Part shown: positions 1 through 15,600 of the stretch, one piece after another
Numbering within the stretch: position 1 is the stretch's first letter
Layout: every line of letters starts with the position of its first letter
The notes under the pieces: model-generated
Database searches by the model: none
What the model was told of the DNA's origin: nothing
The model's input: only the letters and a program-made list of their open reading frames with translations
Assembly (NCBI RefSeq): GCF_030445035.2
Contig: NC_080688.1
Location: 62,261,949 to 62,325,948, forward strand
Origin: Dasypus novemcinctus
Lineage: Eukaryota; Chordata; Mammalia; Cingulata; Dasypodidae
Reading direction: 5' to 3'
Length of the DNA: 64,000 nucleotides
Made by a program: the position numbers and the translations under genes

Positions 1-3148
<3,148 letters not shown>

Positions 3149-3299
3149 CTTTGCAGCTTCTATTCAAGCGACCCCTCCGCAGCCGCAGCCTCGGGACTAA
3201 CTGGAACAAAATGGCTGGGCGGCGAGGAAGGTCAAAGCAGCCGGCCCACCTGACCCGGAAGTACCGCCTCCTCTCACCTCTGGACAGGAATCTGCCTTT

Positions 3300-4324
3300 T
3301 TCGGCAGGTTTTTTTTTTTTCAGGTATCAGTTTTAGGTTTAAACTTCAAAGTCAGTGACTAGATCTTTTCCATCATCAGTTCAGTTATTCGTTACACATT
3401 TGTTTTCGTCTTTAGATTCGACCTTGTGGTTGCCCGGGACGACCACGTGGATAGCGGTCCTTGCAGGGAAGCCGTTTCCAGGGCTCATGCTGGGTGCTGG
3501 GTTATATTGGTGTCACCTAGTCCGGGGACGCGACAGCTATAACGATGAGTGGGATTTGATGGTGTCCGATCAACGACAAGACCTGTTAAAACCTTGGTGT
3601 TCTAGCAACAGTAAACAGTTATTTCCCTGGGCGGGTCACCTGAACTGCGTTTCCTGAGGAAGCATTTATTCCAAACTTCGCTCGTCCTATCTCAGACCCT
3701 CTCTGTGAAAAATTCGAACAATCTGAATTTTACAGACACACACACCAGTCTGTGATCCAATACGTACTCAAAATTTGAGAATCGCTGTTCTACATTCGAT
3801 CTAAAAGAATACTGTGAATAAAGGAAATTGTTTAAAAATTTTGACAGGAACAAGGAGTTTGGGTAGAGTGGTTGTTGCCAAATCCTACTGAAAAAATGAC
3901 CCCAAATCCAAGGCTTGCTTCAGACTAAACTAGGGTTCAAGTTTTCCCCTACCAGGAGCTAACTAGTTTTACGACAAGATACACTCTACTTTTTCATCTG
4001 GAGTAAAAAGGGAAATGAAAAGCATAATTTCTACATCTCCCAGTAGATAGGAGGATTGGGGAAGGACTCTTTTTTTTCCCCCTTTCTTTTTCCCACAGTT
4101 TGTTGTGTTGGATATTTCCTAATGGGACACTATGAAGGTTGCCTTCACTTGTTACTGTTCTGAGAAGCATCCTTCAGCTCCATTCACCAGATCTTGGTTT
4201 ACAACTCAAACCTTAATTTGGGTGGTACATATAGAACATCTGAGTTAAAGGCTCATCTCCTAAAACATGGCTTGCAAATGCCTGGTTAGCAACCCTCTTC
4301 TCTGATAGACTACTTCCTTTTTTA
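3300..4324. other. Intergenic stretch, no recognised gene
   Basis: Between the ATP5F1A promoter and the first downstream SINE. A 100-codon open frame at 3355-3657 has no recognisable domain and is probably chance. No repeat was identified with confidence. Confidence 0.5.
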
Positions 4325-4654
4325 AAAAAGATTTATTTACTTTATTTTTAAAAATTTATTAATTTTTAAATTTAATCCCCCTCCCCCAGATGGTTCTCTC
4401 ATCAATCTGCTCATTGTTTCCTCACATTCTCCAGGAGGCACTGGGAATGTACCCAGCACCTCCCACATGGGAGGCGACTGCCCAAAAGTCTGAGCCATTT
4501 TCGCTCCCTGCAGCTGTGGTGTTTGCTGGCTTGTGGCATCTGCTCATTGCAGTGGGTGTGGCATATGCTTGTCTTTATTAGGCATCAGGACCCAAACCTG
4601 GAACCTCCCATGTGGTAGGCAGGTGCCCAACTGGTTGAGACACATCTGCTCCCC
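4325..4654 (-). repeat. DAS-like SINE, two-headed form
   Basis: Antisense copy: T-rich tail at the left and two tRNA-like heads ('cctcccacatgggaggc' and 'cctcccatgtggtaggc', each ending in a ctccc motif) separated by a CT-rich linker. Confidence 0.8.
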
Positions 4655-5245
4655 TTCTACTTCCTTTTTGAGGTAAGCCATGGATAATTTAGCAACCCTT
4701 TTTCTGGGAATCAGTTGTAGGAACAGGCTAAGAACCAGGGAAATATGGTTGGTAAAAACAAAATTGTATTTTTGTGATCTATGTATCTTTAAAAAGTTTT
4801 TTTTTTAATTGCAGGGAAATTTTGTAAAATTTGTAGTGCTGAAAGTGGACATAGGACATAAAGCTAACTTTTTTTTTCACGACTCAGGAGCTCCAACAAC
4901 TTATCTGAAAGGTGGTTACTGAGGAGAGATAAATTTGACTGAAACAAAAAGAATAATAAGCAAGCCATATAATATGGCATTGACTAGTTAGTGAGATTGC
5001 TTTGAAAAGAAAGGTTTAATTATTTTAAATAGCATATGATTTAGGAGAAATATATTTGGTGCTATATCTAATCCACAATTTAATATTAAGCCACACATCA
5101 CAGAATGTTGAGTACATAGTACTTCAAGCTGCTTACTTTTCCTTATGTAATATGATGCACTATGGGGAGGTTGTGGGGAGCAGTGTGCTTAAAACATAAG
5201 GAGACAAAACAAAAAATTAACAAACAAAACGAAACAAAAGGAGAG

Positions 5246-5472
5246 GGGAGGAATGTGGCTCAAGCAGTTGAATGCCTGCTTCCCATTTGGGAGGACCCAG
5301 GTTAGGTTCCTGGTGTCTCCTAAAAAACTAAAAAACAACAAGCAAAACAAACAAAAAACCCAACTCAGAGGAGCCAATGTGGCATAGTGGTTGAGTGCCG
5401 GCTTTCCACATATGAGGTCCCGGGTTCAATGCCTGGTTCCCAGTACCTCAAAAACAAACAAACAAACAAAAA
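5246..5472 (+). repeat. Two consecutive short tRNA-derived SINEs
   Basis: Two head-to-tail monomers at about 5246-5355 and 5369-5472. Each has a 'tgtggc' A-box region, a B-box-like gggttc/aggttc segment and its own A/C-rich tail (caaacaaacaaac). Confidence 0.75.
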
Positions 5473-5547
5473 CCCAAAAACTAAAACCAAACTAAAACAT
5501 AAGGAGAATGAAACACTCAGTTGTAGCCAGAATACTTTGGTCCACTG

Positions 5548-5822
5548 CAGGGGTTCTTAACCATTTTTGTTCCACAGACCCCTTTGCCAGTCAGGTGAAA
5601 ACTACAGACTCCTCAGAATGTAGTGGCAGATAGTTTTATGACACTCAACTAGCGTCTGTCTAACTACCATAATTTCAAAGTATGGATGAGTGTAAGCGAG
5701 TTTTCAAGATCAGCAACAACTGTAATGTGATATGAAATGAATACTATTGTAATTTAGTGCATACATTCATAAGTGAAGGAAATGCTAGATTTCAGTTAAA
5801 GGCCCTGGTTAAGAACCCCAGG
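5548..5822. mobile_element. Non-autonomous hAT-type DNA transposon relic
   Basis: The ends form an inverted repeat: 'caggggttcttaacc' at the left and 'ggttaagaacccca' at the right, about 275 bp apart. No coding capacity. The terminal sequence and 'gacccctttgccag' resemble old mammalian hAT MITEs; the exact family is not assigned. A second partial copy lies at 49205-49372. Confidence 0.65.
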
Positions 5823-6419
5823 GCTTACTACCTGACCTTAAAGGTCAAGTCATTTAATCGCTGTGTGTTTTTTAATATAAAATTAAGTAAAATAATGTGT
5901 GCCTTACTATTTTAGGGTCCTGAAGGAACAAAACAAGAATATGAAAACATAACTTTGCATTGCTGTATAAATACATGGAAACTCTTAGCACTAACTAGGA
6001 TGACAGAAGGAGGAGAGAACTTTTGGGAAGAAATGAATGAAAGAATGGTTGAATTGAATTGATGGCCCCAGCAGAAGGATACTGTCGACACCTTTTAAAA
6101 ACTTTCTTCTGCAACGTTTAGCTTCCTGGTAGTGAAAAATAATGGATAAGCAATGGTTAGGATTGCTGCAGCTCATATTGCCAGAGTAAAGTAAAATTTT
6201 AAGTTAAGTTGATCAATGTGGAAGAAACACAAACATTTACTAACCAAATAAAGCAAGTTTCAGGTTTTCTTTTTTTTCAGACCAGCGATTCAAATAAAAA
6301 ATAAAAATTTAAGAAAGATAAGAAGGTCCTGGTTCTGGGCAGCTTCCCTCGATCTGGAGAAGACTATGGTACGCAACACAAACAGGGCAGGAAAGTGGCA
6401 AAGGACCAGGCTTCTAGGT

Positions 6420-6670
6420 TTGGAGCCTGGAACCAACCTCGTTCCGGGAGTCAGTGCCCCGGAGCCAGAAGGAAAACTGCAACTCCCAGAATTCCCGGTC
6501 CCGGGGAGGGTGTGGCTAACGGCTTGTGGGCGGGAGTTAGGACGATCCCGCCCTGAGGGCGAGCGGCGTGCGACCCCGGCGAGGAGCGTGTCGGGAAGTG
6601 GCGGGAGCGGAGGCTATGGAGGAGCCGGTGGATAAAGAAGCGCAGGTGGTGGGGGCAGGAGCGGGGCTTT
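6420..6670 (+). promoter_or_regulatory. HAUS1: HAUS1 promoter / 5' UTR (CpG-rich)
   Basis: CpG-rich segment directly upstream of the HAUS1 start codon. It contains a ZNF143/Staf-like motif actgcaactcccagaattcc at 6476-6495, about 120 bp before the ATG. That motif class is common at housekeeping and cell-cycle promoters. No TATA box is visible near the start. Confidence 0.72.
6616..6645 (+). CDS. HAUS1: HAUS1 coding exon 1
   Basis: ATG at 6616; ten codons ([10 protein letters not shown]), phase 0. The donor CAG|GTGGTG at 6646 departs from the usual GTAAGT but joins in frame to exon 2, giving Q-VAAWLKK as in the family. Confidence 0.93.
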
Positions 6671-9600
6671 AGGGACTGGCCTGAAAACGGCGTCTTTGAG
6701 ATATCCTTCCCTGCCGATGGATCTCGCAAATCCGTATCCACGTCAACGCCACGGCTACCTTCTCTCTCCCCTTCCTTCCACTTGTCCTTCTGTGGTGTTC
6801 CTTAGGACCTGTGACCCCACCCCCACCCCTTAGATCCTACTGGAAAGGCGTTTCCCTCCCGTCCCAAACCTTTCTCTTCTTTGTACTCAGACTTGGAGTG
6901 TTTAGGCAACCCCTGGTATGAAACCCCACACAACAGACTGAAGTGGGAGTTCTGAACCCAAACCCATTTTCCAGCCAAGAATATCCACGCTTGAAGCAAC
7001 TTCCGTGTTCCGCATCCTAGTTCTGGCAACGAAAGGGCCCTGCGGGGGTTACGGTGCTTTGGGAACAACTCTTTTCCAAACCTTGAACGTTTAATAATGT
7101 TTTCTCATCCAGTGTTTGAGTGATGTAGATTATTACCCTAAACTGCTTTTGTAGCTTCAGAGAATGGATTGAGCTCTGGTAATATTGGTTTTTGTCCCGT
7201 TGTTTATCCTACATACTTTTTAAAAGTTTATTTCCTGATGACTGGTACCTCTCTAAAGAAAAGTTAGGTTGTGAAGTAGCTAGTCAGAATATTGATGGAA
7301 AGCATTTCATTTGCTTTTGATGATTGTGTCATGTTTGCTTCTTGCCATTCCATTAAGCAAGGCTTGTAATATTTGTCCTTTTAATGGTCAGGTTGCTGCC
7401 TGGTTGAAAAAAATATTTGGAGATCATCCCATTCCACAATATGAGGTGAATGCACGGACTACAGAGGTTTTATATCATCTTTCAGAATGCAACAAGGCCC
7501 GGGACAGGGATGTCTCCCTGGTGATAGAGGACTTGAAACAGAAAGCAAGTGAATATGAATCAGAAGGTGAGATTAATCCTAGAGTTTTAAATGTGATAAT
7601 AACTAGAAGGAGTCAAAATTTGTAACACTAAAGAATACAAGATTATTTAGTATAGACTACTTGTTAAGTTTTGCTTCTTTGTTTTAACCAGATTTGCCTT
7701 CCACTTTGTCATAGGCACTTTGTAAATCATAAATTTAATTAAAGTACACACTTGCTTAACTACTTAATTGGTACTCTGATAGCAAAACTAAAAGTCCCAG
7801 GAGATATGGTCCAGACTTCTTAGCTTGACACACAAAATGCCTTGTGAATTTGTCTCCTGTCATTATGTCATAATGAACTGTCAGTTCACCTGAGGTGCCT
7901 CACCATGAATTGTGAGACTTGGACAAATGACCCTATTGCTATGTACCAAAAAGATTGCATTAAACCTTTCTGCTGACCCTTTGTAGTTTGAAAAACCATA
8001 TTCAAGGCAACTTTTGTTTTTATAATAGAGATTGCAAAAATAGAGATTGAGGAAAATCATCTTAGGTGGTGAGAATATACAAAAGAGAGAGAAAGTGGGG
8101 CCTACTGTTGCCCTATGTTTAACCAGGTTTGTAACATTTGTTACATATAATGTTTTGAATGCAATTCAATTTATATTGTAATTCTCTTGTATGTGTGGTT
8201 TTCTCCTGATTTTAAAAAAATTAGCATATAGTAAAATTGACTTTTTTTGATGTACACTTCTATGAGTTATAAATATAGATTTTGGGACCACCCCCACAAT
8301 CAGGATACAAAATAATTCCATTATCCAAAAAGGACACTCCCCTGTACTGCCCCTTTGTGGTCACACTCTCTCAAATAGTTGCTTTAAAAATTGTCTTATT
8401 TTGAAATAATTTTATTTATTTAAAGTACACTCAATAAACCTCATTTTCTAAGTCAGATTGTTTAGTTCTATCCTTAAGTACTTTTAAGCTGACAAATATT
8501 AGGTAAGCAAGTGTTTCTATTAATACACACAAAATTTTCACACAATTTTTCCTATTTAGGTATCCATTACAGCCTTGCCACCATCAATATCAGCTATTTG
8601 CACAGTCATACACTTTCATCATTACTTTTCTTTTCTAAATTTTTCCTCTTTAGACAATGAAAGGGTCTACCAGAAAAACAGAAAATTAGGGAACCTTGTA
8701 ACAAGTACAGATTCATGTGTGTTGTTAAGAAGGAGTATAAGTTACCTTAGTTTATAATTCTAAAAATTATGAGTAGTGGTACCATATAGCTTGCTGTATT
8801 TAAGTGACTTTTGAGTTCAAAATCACACAATTCATTTTGAAAAGTTAAGTTTTTATTTCTGCAAAGTATAGTTCTTTGTAGCTCAGAAGATTGGAACATT
8901 TTAGAATATCTTTAGGATTTGGAAAAGCCTATACAAATTTTGTATTAAGTGATCTCCTAAATCATGAGGAATATAAACTAGTCAAACCATTTTTCATACT
9001 GCTAAATTTTCCCTTGAGGAGGAAAATGAGAAGAAATTCCAGAATGCTTCTTGGTTCTATTCTATAATCAAGGCCAACCTGATGGCTTAGTTGAAGATAC
9101 CAGACTTGAAGTTTTATGGAATATCAGGTTATCACCATTTTTTGTGTTTAATCATGATGGCTCTGCAAATGAAGAAAATTGAGTTCTGCTGCTTGTTTAT
9201 GCAGAAATGGTAATACCTGGCATATAATTGGTAGCCACATATTTTCATTGAGTTGAATGTAACCAGAGATAGTATGGAACAGTGGTTCTCAATCAGGGGT
9301 GATGTGGGGACATTGAACAATGTCTGAAGTCATTTTTGGCTGTCATAACCGGGGGGGCCGGGATGTTATTGGCATCTAGTGGGTGGAGGCCAGAATGCTA
9401 AAATGGGCAGGACAGTTCCCCAAACAATAAATAACCCACCCGCAAATATCAGTAATGTCAAGGTTGAGAAATGATGTGTGGAAGAAGAAAGACTTTTCTC
9501 AAGCTTTGGAAACTGTCATCAAAACTGGTAGATGTGTTTGAAGCCACGTCAGACTTCTCTGAAGTGAATGATCAGATTGGGAAAACATAAATGAATAGAA

Positions 9601-12600
9601 TGTGTGACTGTGCATTAACACTTCTTAATTTGTGCTCCAGAGTTTTTAGCAAAACTTAAAGGATAAAATCCCTACGTTGAGGATATACTGTGGTATTTAC
9701 TGGTATGAAGTGACTTGGAAAACTCTGGGAATACAAAACAAGACCTCAACCTTAGTATCTTTTACAATCTCTGTGTTAAACATCAGCATATTTGGGTGTT
9801 AGTCACAAAGATTATTATTTTATACTCAAATTCTTCTAGCAGTCAAGATTAATTGGCCAGTATTGGAGGTCCAGGTTATAGTTGTCCTATCTGGAGGAAA
9901 TTGGACAGAGCTTAACTGCTTTAAACTTTCAGATAAAACAAGCAAACAGAAAAGCCATTCTGCAAAGTTTGGCACATGTGACATACATTTTGAAGTATTG
10001 AATGCATTGAACCTGATATTGAAAGAGCCACATAATATTGCATTGGTGTACCTTGTGATAGATATATTGGAATCACTTATAATCAGAACGTCTCCTTGTT
10101 TTCCTGAAGTTGATAAAGTTCGAGGACAAATTCTTAAAATATTTTCATGGAAAATAATAAAATACCTTATGTTCTATCTGTAAGATGAATATCTTTCAGA
10201 ATGCAAGGTCAAAAGTCACATTTAAAATATGGCAGACTTTTCTCAGTGATATTCAGTCTTTGCGAAAAGATCTCCAAGATGAGTTTTTTCTTTTTTTAAG
10301 CTCAAGTTCAATTCACTCACCAGCAGTAGTTTCCGGAAAATAAGTACTTAGTAAAATAGCTCCCTGGAGAGTTTGGGGTTTGAGGACTAAAGGGTATGGG
10401 GTTTGTTTTTAGGGTAATGAAAATGTTCTAAAATTTGGTGATGAATACACAACTCTGTGACTATACTAAAAGACATAGAATTGTACAATTTAAATTATTG
10501 AATTGTATGGTATGTGAATTATTTCAATAAAAACTGTTAAAACAAAGCACATAATCGTAGTTATCATGAAATTCATATCTTTTCAGCCAAGCATCTTCAA
10601 GACCTTCTCATGGAGAGTGTGAACTTTTCCCCTGCCAATCTCTCTAGCACTAGTTCCAGATTTCTGAATGCTTTGGTTGACAGTGCAATGGCGCTTGAAA
10701 CAAAGGATACCTCACTAACTAGGTAATTCTTGTGACAATTTTAATTTCTGCCGTTATATATGTCAAAAGGACTTGATCTAAAGAGTTTTAGGTTGTCAGG
10801 ATAATTCTATGTAGAAAATTTATAAGTGTAAAAACACTGAATTTTGTTAACTCTGTGCTATTCAATATAATTAATTCAGATAAATTTGGCATTGGTTATT
10901 TTTTAGTGTCTGAAGGTTGATTCTCATGTGTATTGGGAAGAGATAAGGTATCACTTCTGTTGTTCCCTATAAACAAGAAGAAAAGCAGCAGACTAAATGA
11001 TCTGGTTGAAAGCTGTGAATGTTGGTCATGTCCCTATCCTATTGGGTAGAGTAGGTGACCGGCTCTTAACCTATGTAATGACGTGATTCTTCTAACAGCA
11101 CTGAGTGGAAACTGGTTCTTAGGAGGTGTTAAATAACTTCTCCAAGCTAGTAAATGGCGGAGTTGAGATTCAAACCCAGTTTGACTCCAAAGACCACATG
11201 ATTGCTACTGGTGGCTTTGTCTTAGCTAGGACTACCATTGCAACTTGTCATCATAGTTGGAACAGTGCACAGCTGGTCTGCTTATCTGCCCATATAAGGG
11301 TTTGGAATTTATACTTCTGCTCTAAGGGTGGTGTTTTAAGGTTAAGAACACATAGATTGTATAGCAACAGAAACCTGGATTTGAATTAAGTCAATTCAGT
11401 GACACCAAATACCAGTTATATGCTAGGCTGGTTCTAAGCGCTGGAGAGCCAAGATGAATAGGATAGTACCCACCTTCAAGGACAATCTCTGCTCACTGTC
11501 AGTAAGGGAGCTGGACATATAAATAACCTGTAACAGTGTGACAGCTGCAACAACAAAAGAATATAGTCTGTAGGTAGGTAGCACAGAGAAAGGAATAGTG
11601 AATTCCGGGTTAGGGGCAATATTTGAGTTTTGAAGGACAAATGATAATTTGCCAACTGAAGAAGGGCATTTCAAGCAATGGGAAGAGTGTATAAAAAATG
11701 TGTAGAGGTATGAAACAGCATAGTTATATAAGAATCCATGCAGAGATAAAGTTAGTTTTAGAACTCAGGGAGAATAGGACCTATTGTCTTTAATGTCCCT
11801 TTGTGTGACCAGATTCTTCTTTTAGTTTTATCCCTGCAGTGAATGATTTGACCTCTGATCTTTTTCGTACCCAATCTAAAAATGAAGAAATCAAGCTAGA
11901 ATTGACAAAACTTGAAAAAAACCTAACTGCAATTTTGGTATTAGAAAAATGTCTACGAGAGTAAGTAATTGAGTTCAAAGTGGTAGCAATTTTTATTATA
12001 AAGGCAGTACAGGACATTGACAGATTTGGTTTTGGTAGTTGGTATGATTTAAAACAGCACATTATATCCATAAAATGTTTTTGAAATAGAAAATGACTTG
12101 GGTGGTGTTGGGAAGTGATCAGGTACAGACTTCCATCTTTTACTTCATACAATTTGTCTCTCCCCTTTTTTTGTACATTAATGTGGGTTTCATAATTTTT
12201 AAAATATATGTGAATTTTTTAACTTATAAATTATAGTACTATATAACTTAAAATCACATTATATTTTGATGTTAAAGACCTTCTTTAGGACCCTGTTGCC
12301 CCAGAGATCAGGAATATGTATATGCAGAAGTAATTTGGTGGTGTGTAAATGCATTTAATTTGTATATGCAAGGCACTATGTCATGTTGCGTTTAGTAGAG
12401 AGGCCTTTGTGACCTCCATCTTTCAAATTGCTTTATGATATAGTAAATCCATCTTTGAACAACAGATGTACTTTCTCAAAGTATATTTGGCATAGGTTAA
12501 TCTTAAAATTATTTTGTACTGCTTGGGAAAAATCTCAAGGTAATGTGGAGGGGGAGATGACCTAGAAGAGTGCATGGTAGCTAGTCTGGGCTATAAAAAT

Positions 12601-15600
12601 TATGGTAGATAATTCAACAAGTATATCATTATCTACTCTTGGCTAATCCAAGTTGAATCCAAAAAGTAGTATAGTTTGTTTTTTTATAATAATTTCACTG
12701 AGAAGAAAATGTTTTTAACTTTACTTTTTAAAGGGACCTCAAGAAGGCAGAGCTGCATCTGTCTACAGAAAGGGCCAAAGTTGACAATCGTCTTCAGAAC
12801 ATGGACTTCCTAAAAGCAAAATCAGAAGAATTCCGAGTTGGAATCAAAGCTGCAGAGGTTTGTCTGAAGGGCTAAATACAATTAGTTTTCTTCAGACTTT
12901 CTTTAGACCTCTATCCTTACAACTAGACAATATTATTACTCCCTTTTTACAGATGGGGGAAGTAAGGCACAGAAAGATAATGTAACTTGCCCACAGTTAC
13001 AAAGCTAATTAGCAGCAGATCCAGATTCAAACCCAGATAGTCAGGCCCCAAAGCTCAGGCTCTTAAGCACTGCATCCATATTATCAAATATGTTAGTATG
13101 GAAGTGATTCATAATATAATATAAAAATGCATGGGTGCAGGTATAACATACAAATCAATGATTTGTAGCTTCTCCTTACTGTATGAAATTTTGAAATTTT
13201 TTCATGCTAGTTACTTAGAAAAAAATATTTTTTTTACTGAACCCCTCCCCCTACTTTTCTTTATTTTAGGAACAACTTTCAGCCAGAGGCATGGATGCTT
13301 CTCTGTCTCATCAGTCACTAGTAGCATTGTCAGAGGTGAGTTTTTTAACCTAAGTTTCTTTAACGTGTTAGACCATAATCTGCTTTTTTGTTTATTTCTT
13401 TTGAAGAGATTTTATTCTCTATTAAACTGATTTCTTGTCTCTTACTTTTGTACTTTATGGTCATCAGTATTTATATCTTCATTACTTGTTTAGTTATGTG
13501 TATCTTCACATTTGTTTAATTTCCTTTACTTAATTCTGGAGGCTAGAGGCTCTTTCTTGGAGTCAGTTATATATTATTGATTTTTTTATTAAACAGATAC
13601 TTTTTTGGAAGACTGGGTGCCAACCAACTAGGTGCTGTTCTTTCTTCTCTTTAATTGCACAATAAAAATGCAGGTCCCAAAACTCTTGTAGTTTCCAAAT
13701 GTGATTCTGGATTTTCAGATTGTATAAGGGTTTTATCTATTTTGTTGAGAAGAGTGAGAATAGGGGGTTTTGTTTTATTGAGATTTTTTGATTCCTGGAA
13801 TCTAAAGTTGACAATTCATAAATTGTATTTGTGATTTTGGTGGTTCTCTTACCTTCTTATTCCTCTTAATCAACATTCTGTTCCCAGATAGCATACTTAA
13901 AATCCTGTTCTTAATAAATGCGAGTATACCTTCCCATTTTAAGAATCTTATAAATATTGTTTCCATTGAAAGTAACTTTGTCTATTTATCTGTTTGGTTT
14001 TTTTTTTAAGTTTATTTTTTTATTCCCCCCACCCCAGTGTTTTTGCACTCGCTGTCTGCTTTCTATGTTCATTTGCTGTGTGTTCTACTGTGTCTTCTTG
14101 TCTGCTCTTTACGTGACACTGGGAACCGATCCTGGGACCTTCTGCCATGGGAGAGAGGTGCTCAATCTCTTAAGCCACCTCAGCTTCCTGGTCTGGTGTT
14201 TCTCCTATTGTCTCTCCTCTGTCTTTTTATTCTGTCATCTTGCTGTGCCAGCTTTCTGTGTGGGCCAGCACTCCATGCGTGCCAGCACCCCTGTGCTGGC
14301 CAGCATCCTGCTGCGCAGCCGCACAGGTCAGCACTCCATGCAGGCCAGCACTCCATGTGGGCCAGCTCTCCGCTTGGGTCACCTCTCCACTTGGGCTAGC
14401 TCACTGCATGGGCCAGCTTGCTTTTACCAGGAGGACCCAGGAGTTGAACCGTGGACCTCCTATATGGTAGACGGGAGCCCATTGCTTGAGCCACATCTGC
14501 TTCCCTATCTTTGAAGTTCTTTATTAAATGTATTATTTAAAATATATCCTATTTTTAATGCTTTATTGTGTTTCATTTCATAAAGTAACAGTATTTAATT
14601 GCACCGTCAATATCTTTAACCCTGTTATTCTTTGTTTCCCCCCCAGAAACTGGCAGAACTAAAACGACAGACTCTACCTTTGAAGAAAAAACTGGATTCC
14701 TATTTAGATTTAATGCCGGTAATTTTTTTTTTTTTTTAAATGGACCCTCACATCTGTAGTCAAGTGGGTTTTTTGTTTTTTAAATTTATCCCCACCCCTT
14801 GCCACTTGCTTGTTGTCTCTTCTCTGTGTCCATATGCTGTGTGTTCTTCTGTGTCTGCTTATCTCCCTTTGTTGCATCATCTTGCTGTGCTACCTCTCCG
14901 TGGGCGCGGGCCGTGAGCTCTCCGCGGGCGTGGGCCAGCTTGCCTTCACAAGGAGGCCCTGGGAAGTGAACCCAGGGCCTCTCATATGGTAGACATGAGC
15001 CTGATCAATTGTGCCACATCTGCTTCCCGGTAATTATTCTTATGAATTAAAGAAAGTCATCTCCTCTGACCTCTCCCAAGCAACTAAACAATCATGAAAA
15101 TAGTGAATCTGTGTTTAGGGATTTAAAAAGTCAGTTCTGAATTTTCAGTATTGTGTGGACATTATATATGCTCTCTAAGATTTTTTGGCTTTAGAAAAGG
15201 ATTATTACATTTTCCCTCTGGAGTCCAAAATCAGACAATATAACCTGCCTTGTTTTATTTTTTTTATAAGAATCCATCTCTTGCTCAAGTGAAAATTGAA
15301 GAAGCAAAACGAGAATTGGTAAGTAGTACCATTTTTGTCTTCAGACTTTTTGTTAAAGAAATGAAATAAATGCTGACGTAGCTAAAGTTACCTTCATCCT
15401 TTTTCTTTCCTTCCTCCTCAGAGGTAAACTACAGGCCCATAGATGCTGTGGCTCATTCCCATGCTTGTATTAATACTTTTTTGACATGTGCATAGGTGTG
15501 TGCTTGTGTATTTTTTTCTCATAAAAAATATGTGTTTTTAAAATGTGCATAAATTTTCCTTGGTGGAAAAGAGAGATTGAGAGATATATACTATTCAAGA

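Noticed and set aside
7311-7625. 104-codon frame as an independent small secreted protein with an N-terminal hydrophobic segment
   Set aside because: The hydrophobic start is intronic. The real coding part begins at the splice acceptor before 7392 and is HAUS1 exon 2.
9863-10183. 106-codon frame in HAUS1 intron 2
   Set aside because: No recognisable domain, no splice signals consistent with HAUS1, AT-rich; likely chance.
14037-14514. Overlapping open frames of 76-185 codons around 14 kb
   Set aside because: They are antisense or sense translations of a SINE with repeated gccagcactcc units; low-complexity, frame-independent openness, no start context or homology.
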